Shown piece after piece: positions 12,709-25,500 of a stretch of DNA of 64,000 bases. The notes beneath the pieces were generated by a model that saw only the letters and a program-made list of their open reading frames with translations, did no database searches and was not told the origin of the DNA. The position numbers and the translations under genes are program-made. Origin of the DNA: Linnemannia elongata (lineage: Eukaryota; Mortierellomycota; Mortierellomycetes; Mortierellales; Mortierellaceae); assembly GCA_036320915.1 (NCBI GenBank), contig JAXBDG010000020.1:806001-870000 (forward strand), written 5' to 3'. Position 1 is the first letter of the stretch. Each line of letters opens with the position of its first letter.

Positions 12709-14930
12709 CCTGTTGTCCGTCGTTTGCAATGCGTCGGGAAATGGCTGAATGAGCTGACAGTGTTGTTGTATTTCTTTTCTAGGAGAAAGAGCGGATGTAT
12801 GTTGGAGAGAGGAGAAAAAGGCTGCACTTGTATGAAAGAATGAGATAGGTTAAGTGGAAAATTGGTGGCGCTACTTACACAGCTTTGAGCTGGTGGCTGA
12901 GAAAAATCACGTGCCAGTTAATGGCTTCGAACAAAGATAATAGTCATGGAGCGCGTTTGGTCTGCTTGTTCATCTCAAGCACAACACACAAATCTACTCA
13001 TTCTCTTTGTCGCGTCTCCAAAGGTAACTCGAGCACACACACCCGTCTTTCTTCATCAAAGAAAACTACAAACGGTCTGGTTTCTGCTTTGCTTCTTCTT
13101 TTTCTTTCTCGTGAGAGTGACTCCTGTTGTTCATCGTGTTTGTTTTCTACAACAGAACTTCTTCATGTGGCATCACAATGTTTACTTTCTTTGAACTACC
13201 ATCTCCCGTTCCCTCTCTCTCTCTCTTCTTAGTCTTTCTTTTTTCCTTCCTCGCCTCTTACTCTCCCTGCTTTGTTATTATCCATCCTCCCAGTACTCCC
13301 TCACGCGTGCGAGTCAATTGATATAAAGGGCAACGAACTCCATCATCCTACAAAAAACCCTAAATCCATCTGCTGTCTGCTTGGACCTGAATCTGTGCTT
13401 GGAATACCCTTCAGTTCTGGGAGTGAACGAAGGTGGAAACTTTCCTCTATTCATGCTGGACCGTTCTGCTCCGCCTTTATGTGGGTCTTGCGGCACAATC
13501 GTGGTCCCTTGAATAGTGTTCCTCGATACAGTTTTCTTGCCCATCCACCATTTTCTTTTATTACAAATCGTATTGGTCTTTTCAGTCCTTTATTCTCCTT
13601 TCGGGCTTGGCGGTTCTTCAGAGATAACATCCCTACAACTATCGAGGCAACAGGCATCGAGAAGAAGATTTCACCGTATAAAGCGGGAAGATGAAGGGGG
13701 AAACATCATTCCTTGCTGGACTGTCTTCGTTCCGCCCCGTTAGTGGGCCATGCGGACAAACGTGGTTCCTTGGAATGGTGCCCGGAGGTTTTACTTTCTC
13801 ACTTTTTCTTTTCATTTTTTCGAGGAGGTCGTCTTCGAGGTGTTTATATCTCGAGTCTTGGATTGGCGTAGGACGTGTTTTCTCCTGTCATAGCCTGTAT
13901 TGGGGGTGAAGGAGGTGGGGTGTTCTTTGTCAAGTTTTTTTTTTGTTTTATATACTGGGACAAAGACATCTGCAAGCAGACGGCGGGACATTGTGTCCCA
14001 AAAACTTTTGATTGTAGCGCTCTTTTTATTGTCATCCCCCTTTCAAAACTCTGGCCTAGCATGTTCTCATGGAGATTTTGTATACCCTTTGCCTTTTGTT
14101 CCTTTCACGCGCTGGGGGTTTGTTGGGTAGAGGAAAAACGATAAATGCACTGGAGTAAGAATTAGCAGGTTGGGGTTATTTTTCAGAGTACAGAAATTCA
14201 TCTTCGACCTTTTTTTCTTTATGTTTGTTGATGTCTTTGATCTTTACATTCCATTTACTCGATTGTCTGGCTCGTCCTTTTAATGTCAGGGGAAATATTT
14301 GGACTACGTGGGCCAGTATTCGCAGACAGGATCCTTCGGGCCTCTGTTACTTTCTTCATTAGAGCCGCTAAGACATTTGGGTACTTGGTTGTGGAGTTGA
14401 GGCGCAGCTTTTTCTTTTTACTCTTTTACTGGTCGAGATGGGGCTTTATTCTTGTACTCTTGTGGGCAATATGGGCACTATCTCTTTCAATTACCTTCAT
14501 ATCAAACGTTTATACTTTCCATATACACCTCTTTATTTTTCTTCGAAACAAAGCAGAATACCTATGAGCTCGAGTAATGTTCCTTCCTGGATGACATATG
14601 CGGACCAAAAGAAAGTATGATTGTAGTTGATGATTAACAAATGGAAACTTGGACACGACAGGAGACTCTTATTGTTAGGTTCTTCCTCTAGTGTCCACTA
14701 CAATTTCCCACATTATTTTTTTATTATTCTTTACTTTAAATTCATAATGGATGGGCATGATGCTCATGAAGAGGGCGTGGGAGCGCTCCTCCCATGCAAA
14801 TGTTTGAAATGCGGAGCAAATTGATCTTGACGATCATGTATTAAAAGGCAGCGACGTTGCAAACATTTCCATAATCTGTCTTGAATTCCGTACCAGGACT
14901 TTTAATCAGCCGCTTTGTATCTTACAGATA
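12709..14930. other. Intergenic region, no gene recognised
   Basis: Upstream of the 864-aa gene and downstream of the SNRNP40 gene. Frames are short and hydrophobic or low complexity. A diverged duplication of about 60 bp is visible: 13463-13525 and 13725-13790 share a GTGGG(C/T)...TGCGG.ACAA.CGTGGT core. No RNA gene was found. Confidence 0.4.
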
Positions 14931-16705
14931 TCACAAGGATCTCAGGGCGAGAGTCTTGTCCGCACTGCTCGAGACCACTATCGTGATGCCATAAGACAAA
15001 CAAGAAAATAAAGGAGAGGTTTGGTGCTTGGTTATCAGCTCATCCAAAAAAAATAATTGTTCACAATTATTTACTATAAACAATTTGAGGTCGCGCTTTA
15101 CCAATTCGTTCTCCTGGATGGAAATCGACCTGGTGCACACAGTCCTGATGGTCGGACAGAGTCTGCAGTACATGGCCCGCTTGGGTATTCCAGATCATCA
15201 ATTTCCCATTAGTACCCCCAGAGGCGACCAAGAGGCCGTCACTCGACCATGCTGGACGACTCCAGTGCTCCTCCATTCCTTGCATCACCACTCCCTGCAA
15301 CACCTTTTGTAATCGCCTTGAAGGATCCGAATAGGGGCCGAGATTCCATATTCGAAGAGTATTGTCCATTGAACTGGACAAGAGTCGTGCGCCATCTGGC
15401 GATAGGCGTATCCCTGTTATTGCGCCCATATGTCCTGGTAATGTGTAAACAACGCGCTTGGTCCTACGATCCCACGCCATGATCTCGTGGCCTGACCCTG
15501 CTGAAAACACAATGTCGTTGGCATTCGAGATTGCGATCGATGAAACTGGTGGGTACTGATGCAGTAGTGGGGTGATGTTTTCTGCGATCCCTGGTGCACG
15601 ATGGTCCCATATCTATCAGCCCGCGTTGGGATCAAATAGCCATGCTTGATCAGTTACTGCGGAAGTGTTTTGTATTTTTGTAGCGCACAGTATCCAGATA
15701 CAAATGTCCGCGTAATGTACCTTGACTGAACCGTCACTGGATCCACTGACTGTAAGTTCTGATCCTATCTGTGTTGACGTACAGCATGTTACGCTGGCTG
15801 TGTGACCCTTGAAGGTCGATATCCGTTCTCCAGTCTGCGCATCAAATGCACCGCATGTTCCATCTGCGCATGCAGTTACCAACATGCTAATGCGCATACA
15901 AAAAAAAAATCAATTGGTTCGACAGGGAAAGGTCAGGCAAGGTTTCTTCGGCACTTCCCCACCTTACAGTTTTGTCGCCCTAATGCCACAAAACGCTGGG
16001 CATATACCTTGGAACAGTGAAAAAACATACTTTTCTGCTCGCGACCAATGGATGTCCAAGATTGCACCCAGATGTCGTCCTCGGATGATCCCGTAATGGT
16101 CCCCGCTCCCGTTCATGTTCCAAAGGTCTAAAAAACATTGAGCGTTTAAGTGAAAAAAGAGGGTCAACAAACAGATATTCGAGAACGAGCTAAGAGTAGA
16201 AAACAACATTGAGAACTATGGTAAGGTACAAATGCTTTTGTCGGCTCCAGCAGAGGCGATGCTCCTGCCCGAGGGACTGAATGCGCAGGTGTAGACTGCG
16301 GCAGTGTGGCCCTGTAGCCGTGTCGGGTTATTGGGTACGGTGGTTGTTGTAAACGCGACAGGTGGGGCTGTTCGGTAGGTATCTTGTGGACGAGAGATCT
16401 ATTAATTGACGGGATATGAATTTTTAGTTAGCTGCGCCGTTTTACTTGTCTGCTTGTCCACGGAGCACACAAACAAAAAGGTTTTCGGACTGATAAGATA
16501 AAAGAACAATGCCGATTTCTGTTACCAAGGGCAACCAAGGGGTGAGGATGTGACCGGCGTGATAGGAGTGGATTGTGGACATGGATGAGCCATCATGAAA
16601 GTGGTGAGGAAAGGTATCAGGCTGTTCCTGCGGAAAGGATCGTAATCGCTTGAAGTGGGTGTCGTCTGCTGTCGGTGTTGTTGGTGGTTGCTTTCGTTTC
16701 TCCAT
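14931..16705 (-). CDS. SNRNP40: U5 snRNP 40-kDa WD40 protein
   Basis: Six exons: 16705-16526, 16398-16230, 16127-16031, 15886-15721, 15612-15102 and 14977-14931. Every junction is GT-AG and keeps phase, giving 389 aa (the human protein is 357). After a basic N terminus (MEKRKQ..., KRLRSF) come seven WD40 repeats in the order of SNRNP40. The diagnostic parts are ADKSIYLWNMNGSGDHYGII (compare the ..LWNVYGDCDNYATL block), the repeat with SGSSDGSVKIWDHRAPGI, LPGHMGAITGIRLSPDGARL, SSSMDNTLRIWNLGPYSD, and the terminal VVSSSADKTLALRSL. The family is a scaffold of the U5 snRNP that contacts PRPF8 during pre-mRNA splicing in the nucleus. The fourth repeat's usual D of the WD pair is AFD here. The gene is divergent from the F-box gene at 17223. 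Confidence 0.9.
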
Positions 16706-17222
16706 CAGTTTACAGTCAAGAAGGAGTTGAGCAGAGTTGAATGTAAAAGTGAAAGAGAGAAGGATGGAATGAGACAAGAGCCAGGCGACGAGTGACAATA
16801 GGAAGAGAGGCGGTGCAGAAAAAGGAGGGAGGAAGGGTGTAGAAAGGAGAGTGGAGAGTGAGTGGGGAGTTGTGAGCATGAAATAAAGAAAAAAGAGGGG
16901 GTGCAATGACACGAAGAGTTGTAAGAGAAAAGACGAAAAGCATCGTCGCTCTCTCTTTCTCTTTTTATTATTAGCCTTTCTTGCATTTCAAACCGTTGCT
17001 TTCTGAGATCACCATTGAACTCACCTCCACTTTTCTTTAACCTTCTTTTTTTTACCTTTTGATATTTTTATTCACTGTGCCTCTCTCCTTCCAACAGCCA
17101 CAGCCACTGTGGTCACCCCTTTCCCAGTGCTCTCCTCATTCATTCCCCTTGTACTTCCATTACACACACACGCACACACCACTTACTCTTCACTCACCCC
17201 TCTCTTCTCCTCCCAAGCAACG
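16706..17222. promoter_or_regulatory. Divergent promoter between SNRNP40 and an F-box gene
   Basis: The 517 bp between the two start codons are CT-rich toward each gene: GA-rich on plus up to about 16925, and CT-rich on plus from about 17040. No TATA box stands out. The switch of strand bias at about 16950-17000 suggests two opposed core promoters back to back. Confidence 0.55.
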
Positions 17223-18973
17223 ATGTTGTCTCTACACCAACAAGACTTCGATGACAATCAAACAGACCCACTCCACTCGCCACCATCATCAATTACAACA
17301 GCAACTCATCCATCCAAGTCAGCACATCCCCTCGACCTGCCAGAGATCAGGACACGCATCGGTCACTTCCTCACCTCAAAAGGCCTTGCCTGCTGCGCCC
17401 GAGTTTCCAGGGAATGGCACGCTTCCTTCCATCCCCTCCTCTGGGCCGACGTTCACATCCCAGATTCTTGCACCTCACCAACAGTTCCAACCCTCCAGAA
17501 ATACGCGCCGTTGATAAAGTCCCTCGGTGCCGTGGCCTGCAGAAGCAACTCTACTTATTTTACACTCAAAGGATGTATCAACCTCAGTCAGCTCTATATC
17601 CGTACCCGATCGCGCTTCTGGTCAATGGTGTGTTTGCCTCGTTCTGTTTTTTTGTCTTGACTGGTTGCTGGCTTTCTAAGGCCAGGGAATAGAAGGTTAT
17701 TTTTTCGTGCCTTTTGGCCTGACTTTGCCCACACACAATGGACCTGACAAAATTGATTCACTTTGCTTCAAATGAATAGTCAGCGATGGCGGAGGTGCCA
17801 GAGATGATTCAGGAGCACTCGTCATCGTTGCAGGAACTGGAGCTGGATGCGTATGAGTTTGAGCCTTCGACACTGATGTGGGAGGCCATCGGTCGCTGTT
17901 CGCGTCTGCAGACCCTCAAACTACACAACATCAAAGTGTCACCGGAAAATCTACAACCGTTCCTTCTCGCTTGCACGAGGGTCTCTGTTCTTCACCTACT
18001 CAACCCTACCTTACCCGATGAAGCCTTGCCCTACACATCTGGACCAGAGCTGAAGGGAGTCCAGGATCTACGCCTGCACGAGATCCATAACGCCGAACCT
18101 GAAAGGCAACTTCTCTTCATGAAATTGTGCTCCAACATAACATCTCTCTACTGGCGCAGATCAGGGTTTACAATCACGTTCCCCATCCGACAAGTGACCT
18201 CCGGTCTTGCAGCTGGAGCATGGCCGAATTTGCATTCTCTAGAGCTCTTTGGGGACATTATGGAGGACGAGGACCTGGCTGGGCTTATAAGGTTCATGCC
18301 TCGCCTTGTGAGCTGGCGGACTACCAAGACCGGATTTGGTCCTGTCGCACTGGCGGCAATGGAACGCCATTTTTTGACGATTCGGGAGATTGACCTTCGT
18401 GCATGCGAGTCCCTGACGAGTCCAATGATCCAGTACCTCCTTTGCTCTATACCGACGCTCGAATACTTTTCAGCCGACCGTCTCTGTGCCGACGATATCC
18501 TGCAAGACCCAGTCTGGCCATGCTCACCTCGACTCAAGACCCTCAAGCTGTTCATTGACATGGGTGTGTCCAAGGACATCACCTCTGACGAGTTCAAGGC
18601 TCAGCAGATGGCAGTGTTTGATCGTCTGTCCATGTTACGAGTTCTGACGGTACTTCAAGTCTCCCGCAACGTGGCAGGTCCACTAAAAAACCCCGCCATG
18701 CGAGCGCTCCGTCTTCAATTGTCTGCAGGCATGACTCGACTGGACAAGCTGCATCAGTTGGAGGAGCTCTGGTTCTACCCAGGACAGGTTATGGAAGAGG
18801 AGGATGTCGAGTGGATCCTAAAGTCGTTCCCACGTCTCAGGGCAATGTCGTTCTACATGCATGGCAACTATGACAAGAACGAACAGCTGCTCAAGTCGAT
18901 GAAGGCCTGGGGCAAGAGTGAGGTTGTGAGGCCAAAGCTCCTGTCTTCCTCGTCTGATCGCTCAAAGGCTTGA
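17223..18973 (+). CDS. F-box protein with leucine-rich region
   Basis: Two exons, 17223-17627 and 17780-18973, joined by a 152-nt intron (GTGTGT...AATAG), phase 0, giving 532 aa. The F-box lies at about residues 38-80 (LPEIRTRIGHFLTSKGLACC, then ARVSREWHASFHPLLW). It should bind Skp1 in an SCF ubiquitin ligase. The rest is a chain of leucine-rich units such as LQTLKLHNIKVSPENLQPF and LRVLTVLQVS, expected to fold as an LRR solenoid that selects the substrate, which is unknown. An upstream in-frame ATG-less extension exists from about 17109 but would add a low-complexity leader, so I prefer the ATG at 17223. Confidence 0.82.
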
Positions 18974-20214
18974 GCAAATAAAAACAGCGCACGACCTTTA
19001 TTTGTTATGTAAAAAGTGGTTTGTTTTGTTCCATTAGCATAATGGACGACAGAAAAAGGAATAGGTACCGGTGGTATTAAAATCAAGAAGGCAGTTCATG
19101 GCAGTCCGGGCAGTTCAAAGATAATGACATTCCTCTCCTTCACCCTTAAGAGCATTGACGGCCAAGAGAAGGTCGATCCTAATTCAGGCACCATCACTGA
19201 TGACCTTGTCTGTCTCACCGAGTAATAAACATAAAAAAGGTCACCGTGGAAGAAAAATAAGGTCGTTGTGGAAGGAAAAAAAAACCAACTCTCTCTTTCA
19301 CTCCTTTTGCAGTTCGAATGGACAGACTTGTGGATCCGAGTTGATCTTTTTGTCTATGTGCTGCTGCAGCGAGGGCATACATGCGGTAGGGTTGCGGGAT
19401 AGAGAGACGCTCATTGATGAGCCATGGGGATGCGTATAAGTATGTGAAGAAACTACAAATAAAAACAACCAACAAATAAGTCAGTCAATTGCTCAGAAAT
19501 AGGATGATAGGGCAAGAGATGGTTTTTAAATCGTAAGGTGGACCCGCATCAAAACAAAAAAGCATGGGTTCAGCCCCATCTCTCTCACTTCTCTTGTCAG
19601 TCAGCTTTGACCCTTTTGATAAAAAATCAGCAACCACCGCCGAGTGGATAATTCTTTGTTCACCTTTGAAGGGTCATTCACGTTTGAGTGTTGGGCATGG
19701 TTGTTGCTCGTTTTGCCTGGCGAATGACTGCAATTGAAAAGACAAAACAAAAGCCCTTTTTTCGTCAACCAAGTTGATAATGGTCCTTGTTGCTTGTGCA
19801 TGTCTGTCTGTTGGCTTGACCAGTTCCAGTTTTCCTTGTTCCCCCCCATTTTATTCAAGACATGCAGTACTCCTTGTACGGCATGGTTTCTGCACTGCCT
19901 CCCGCTAAGCTAACCCCAGCCAGGGCCAAAACACAAAACAGAAAACATGAGAGCGCGGAAAGGAGAAGAAAAAAACATGTAAGCGTTTGATATTTGCTTT
20001 ACTTTTTCACAGTCTTCACCTCTTCGTTCTCTTCGACCTCTTACTTCCTCACTTCTCCCTCTTCTCCACTCTCGCGCTGTGTTCATCCTAAAACTCATTC
20101 CTCTTCCTTGGGTCATCACTCCCCCTTCCTCCCTTCTCTCATCACTTTCACGATCCTTTCCCTTTCTTACTCGACGTCAACTCCTCTCTCTCTGATCTAA
20201 TCACCAATTCAACA
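18974..20214. other. Intergenic region, no gene recognised
   Basis: The first ~100 bp include an AATAAA (about 18976) for the F-box gene. The last ~200 bp are CT-rich and precede the kelch gene start. Nothing else could be supported. Confidence 0.45.
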
Positions 20215-22433
20215 ATGGGCACAGAGAACAACAATACTTCAAGGGAACGTCGACGGTCCACTCGTACTCGTGCCCTAAGGAAAACAACGAATCTCTCACT
20301 TTTTGCATACTCCCTCTTTGCTTTGTTGTCAAATCCAAGCCCAACCTCTGCCCAAACCAACCCTCCCTTCTTCCCCGTTCCCGTTCGCAGCCCAGCGACT
20401 GTGAGGACGCCCACCCGGTTCTACATCCTCAGTGGAGACTCTGTAGGGGTCGAACCCAACTTCACCTCCATCCCCCAGTTCATGTTCCTCGACCTGACCG
20501 TCTCCTGGCCAGCTACTCAACCTGTTTGGCACCAACTCGCAGAGGGTCCCCGGCAGTACCTCTTCCCAGCTGCAGCCTCAGCGGACGAACAGACCCTGAT
20601 CGCATTCCGCCTCAGCCCAACCTTTGCGATGCGCTACAACGTTTTATCCAACACCTGGTCGCCCTCCCAGATCAAGCCTGACCATGGATCAATGCAGGGG
20701 ATCGGGGCCGTCACAGATCCCAATACGGGATTGGTTTACATGGCTGGAGGTTTTACCGGGAACCGGGATACCATGTCCGTTTACGACTTTAAATCCGACA
20801 CCATCACCAATGCCTTTCAGCTGCCGGTGGACATCTTGAGGTCTCGTGCATATTATGCCAACGTCTGGGTAAAGTCCAGAAAGTCCATCTTTTACTTTGG
20901 TGGATACAATGCTACTCTCGACCGTATTGCCTCGGACAACATCCTCACCGAGTTTAATCCTACCACAAATACCATCTCTACTGTTGTAAGTTTTTTTTGT
21001 GGATGATGAATGCGACTGCGACTGTTTGCTTCCTCCTCCCTTTCTCAACTACATTTAAATGTCACTAACATATCTCGCATTCTCGCACGCTAGGCAACCA
21101 CCGGACCCCCACCACCAATGCGCGCCGATCATTGCATGGCCTCAAGTAAGTGGGCGGTGTACTCTGAGACAACGAATACACAATTGTAGTACCAAAACAA
21201 CGTGGCAGTGTCAGTTATCCAACCCGATCTAACAGCCCATTTTCTTACATTCAATTACTGAACATGTATATAGACGATGATGGCACATTGATTGTCATAT
21301 ATGGTGGGCGCATTCAAGGGCAAATGTTTGCCAATGACATTTATGTCTACAACGTAGTAACAGGCGCATGGCAAGCAGGACCGCCAGGATTGTTTCGTGT
21401 ATATGTGGCTTGCACCATCGTCGCAAACCAACTCTTGGTATGGGGAGGTCAGGATGAAAAGCTGGAGATGGCGAACTCGAATGCCCTAATTTTCAACATC
21501 GACACAATGACTTGGACAGATCACTATACTGCTCCAGAATCCTATGCAAGGCTACCCCTGCCATCTGACGGTACAAACAGCCCATCTGGAGCGAACTCGA
21601 GCGACAGGAGCGGAAAATCGAACCTTGGTCTTATTGTTGGCGCATCTGTCGGAGGATTGGCTTTCATCATGGCGACAGTTCTTGTGGGATATTTCATCCA
21701 GAGACGGAGGAAGCATCCTCACGGCGTTTCGTTGTTGAGTACTCGAGGAGACGACGATGATCCAGATCGTAAACGTGGTGGAACATATCCTGACGAGAGC
21801 AACAGAAACGACGAAGAATTGCAGCAGCTTCGAGTGCAACTTCAGACTCAGCAGGAGGAATTAGAGTTGCATCGCCGCATCTTGCAGCTCCAGCAGGAAC
21901 AGCAGCAAATCCAACAACAGCGACAACAACAGCAGCAACAGCAACAACAGCAACAGCAAGCGTCTCAATACCGACAGCAGACTCAACCCTATCAAGCCAC
22001 TAGCATCTATACCGCACCCGCAGTCGTTGGGCACGATCCATTCAGAAATGTCACCAGCGGATATCCCCAGGATTCCAAAAATACCCCCAATGCTGGATCG
22101 TCGACCATGACTACAGCGGCGGATCTTTACTACTCTCAGCAACACCAGCACCAACAATCACCTATGATTGCTCCTAATTCACCCCCAATCTATGCTGCTC
22201 ATCCTTACCAGCCTCATATCTTTGTCCCTTCGCCGACACCATCGCACATGCTCGTCACAGCCAGCGTCAATGCTAACAGCGCCACAAATTCTACGGTACC
22301 AAGTCGAGCCAACTCTATCAGTGCCCCCAGTTATAATCACGGTGAGGGAAGTAGTAGTAACAGTAGTAACGAGCCCCGAGGGTACAAGTCCGGGGCACCC
22401 AGCAATCCCCAGTTCGGAGCACGCGAGCGGTGA
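20215..22433 (+). CDS. Kelch-repeat type I membrane protein with Gln-rich tail
   Basis: Three exons: 20215-20985, 21094-21145 and 21274-22433, all GT-AG with matching phase, giving 660 aa. A basic start (RERRRSTRTRALRK) precedes a hydrophobic stretch (LSLFAYSLFALLS) that looks like a signal peptide ending near ...TSAQT. Residues ~60-370 contain kelch-type blades (VYMAGGFTGNRDTMSVYDF, FYFGGYNATLDRI, LIVIYGGRIQGQMFANDIYV, LLVWGGQDEKLEMAN). A single membrane span at about 391-413 (IVGASVGGLAFIMATVLVGY) is followed by a basic stop-transfer RRRKH. The cytoplasmic tail has a poly-Gln run and a Pro/Ser/Asn-rich end. Kelch propellers of this layout are frequent in Mucoromycota and may act as cell-surface or polarity proteins; the exact role is unknown. 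Confidence 0.82.
21886..21960 (+). repeat. CAG/CAA repeat encoding a poly-Gln tract
   Basis: Mixed CAG and CAA codons encode an almost pure Gln run just after a heptad-like stretch (LQTQQEELELHRRILQLQQE). The CAA interruptions should limit expansion. Confidence 0.8.
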
Positions 22434-22536
22434 TAATAAACCTCCTTTGTGTGACTGTAATTTGAGCGGCCTATGATTACACGACAATTCTTTTCTCTTT
22501 TTTACTTTGCTCCTCTCTTGACCATCCATATCCACG

Positions 22537-25500
22537 ATGACTCCCGAGCAGGCAATAACGATACTCGATGCACTATTCTCCAAATTGGGATCCATTCAAC
22601 GGTCTCGACTTTCACCTGCACCACCTTTTTCGAGTGAGATCAACGGTTTTGTCCAGGAGGATATCTCGTTCGACACGATCTCTGACGCCATTTGGACCCT
22701 CGGGAACAATGATACTCGATCCACACTCCAGGTGTTCTTTGACCAAGTGTTTTCTTCACTCCACAGTAAACTCTTTTTTTTCTGCATGCTTATTCGCACC
22801 TGCAGTTACCTTTGTTTCCCCCCTCCCCTTTTTTTGCCATGACAAGAAGAAAAAGGTTCCGCCACCATTTTCTGACATTCCCTTTTTGCGCTCTGATGAT
22901 ATTCATGTAGCACAAATCATAGATTTGAATGGAAAGGACGATGACATGCTAGTTGCACTGGAACCCCGATTGGATGCTATCAGCAGGATCACACTTGCTA
23001 CCTACCATGCCTGGACGAGACCAAGACGGGATTCTTGGGTGTTGTCAGATTCTGTGTCGGAGCTTGGGATTCTGTTTCAGTCGATTGTCTCTCAGGTCTT
23101 GGAGCCTCTGTGGATACTTTTCAGTGAGATGCGACAACAATATGAGGAGGTGGGCGGGTCTCAGGGAGACGAGATAAGCATTCATATCTTGTTGCAAGGT
23201 ATAATACCATTTTCAGTCTTACATACAACAATCTGATGTTGTTTGATTTTGGTGGCAAAAGGAAGGATGGCACAGGCTAATGACCCTACTCTTGCTATGG
23301 AACGCATTTCCTTTTTCTTGATATAGTCGAGATTGTTATGGCCTCTCTCCTGAGAGCATTACTCGTCGTCCGCGAGGACCAGAGAAGCGATGACCGCAGC
23401 AGCGAGACTCATCTGATAGGGTTTACGGATCTTTTTTACCTTGTGGTTCGCATCTTTGATGAGGCTCTGCTGCCCCAGCACCTGGTATAATCCTTACTTT
23501 CACGTTGTTTTTTTCCCCTGTCGACGCATGGAATGACCACTTGCACTGACATATGCTGTCTGTTTAATGTGATAATCTATCTAGTCACCCGAATGTTCTG
23601 AAGATGTGATACACTTGGTCGCGGGCCTGTTGACGTTACTCCAGATCTTTAGGACGTTCGAGCACGTTAATCTGGTGCCTGCCATTCAAGAACAGCTCCT
23701 CTCAGGATTGCGTACGTCTGCGCCGAGGATTTTTTTTTTGGACTTTAATGCTACTTAACGATCTCGACATGCTAACAGCTAGTTGTTTAACTATGTCTCG
23801 ATCGCTTAGTCTCCTCGGACATCATCGAACGAACGATCAGGTCACTCCAAGCTACAAACTCTGACATGGCTGCAGCAACCTGCGAGTTGTTCATAGCGCG
23901 CTTGTTGTGTTTGGGTGGGGTCTTTTCCGAGTCCGTACCAGATGATGATTCCATGCAAACTATCATGGCCGGCGACATTCTTCCGCCTCTTCATGTCTTG
24001 ACGACTTTCAGCCGTATGAAATTGTCGACTATTGGCGCAAGAAATAGCTTGCTACAACTTTTGGAAATACTAACGCTTTCGTGTTCTTTGATGCCTTCAA
24101 AGTAGTGCATGGCATGCGCAGCTATCTGGCCCCCCCATGCAATCAGGAGTCTGAACAGGAAGAAGAATATCGAGTTGATTGCCAACGATGGGCGATTGCT
24201 TTCTATTACTTGCAAATTCGATTTCACAAGTGTCCAAGGTGAGCTGTTCACCTCACCCTCTCTTTCATTGCAAAGTCTGTGCTTGAAGCGGACAGCTATT
24301 GAACTGAATGAAAAGTACCACTTCCCCTGATGCTACGTTTAGTGAAAGCAAGGCGGTGTGGGAATCCATCCCAATACTTTTAGGCAACGAAAAGTCTCTT
24401 GATCACCTCTATGGCGCTAGTTGGATCGAACTGGCATATATTTATGTAGTAAGCCCTGGCGCAGTGAGCTCTAACTGTTTTTTTAGGGCGCTAGACTACC
24501 ATATTGCGATCTGAATTGAGCTACTAATTAAAATGCTTCATTTTTTGTGTGGTTATACTCTTAGACACTGGATCAAACTATTGACCCGGAAGGAAAAGAG
24601 CGACGACCGTTTAGCTTTTTGACCATCTTGGAAGGGCTAAAGTATTCTGTCCAAGGCGCCGAAGAGGGATCGTTGTCACAAACAATGTTGAAATTGCATG
24701 CCGAGGAGATCTTGGTGTGGTTCTGGAGTCATGATGGTAGTTCTCTGAAGGATTATATCGCCAAGGATCCTCCAGCCACTCTTCTCCGAATGGTAAACTA
24801 TCTGATGATTTTCGTTTTGAACACTTGAAGGAGGTTGCTTATGTACTGCTTGCCTTTTATCTGAATGCGAATCTTACTTGTACTCGATAGATGTTTATGC
24901 TTTTGGAGAAGGAGTTTTCTCTGAAAGCGACGACTAGAACAGGACAGCGACGGTTGTTGAAAAATGACGGCAAGATGGAGCACATGGTGCAATTGCTCTT
25001 GAAGTACCCACTCGCACTTTGCTCAATCAAAGTACAGACTTTGGCTTGTTTCAAACTGTTCCAAAAGTTTGGAGCCACAAGGTATCACCCCTTACAACTA
25101 ACACATTCTTATCGTATGTTGTCTTTACATTTCAATTAGACGATTTTTCGCGATATATGTCAAATTCTCGAATCGACCCCTATGGATGCGATCCAAGTCG
25201 ACCCTCGTTGGCGCACCCTCTGTGTCGTCTGCAGTATTATCAAGTCCTTTGCCGGGTTTCTCCCTTCTGCGGCAGCTGGTCAGGAAGATGATGCAACAAA
25301 AGAGTTTCAGTTTCAAGTCTGTGAAGAGGTTGTTGATATTGCAGTAACGCTTTGTGTGAGTAGTCAAGCTGTTGAAGCAGGTAGGTATAAATGAAGTGGG
25401 AAGTAGAGTTGGAAATGAGAGTTCTCTTATCTTTCCATCTTTGAGTAATTGAGGTACTTACACGCGATCTCCACTGCTCCTTGCTCCAACACAATAGAGT

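Noticed and set aside
14283..14567. 94-codon hydrophobic frame that looks like a small membrane protein
   Set aside because: T-rich DNA gives such frames by chance; no splice partners, no homology recognised, no leader signal.
18148..18597. 149-codon minus-strand frame
   Set aside because: It lies wholly antisense to the LRR part of the F-box gene and has no motif of its own.
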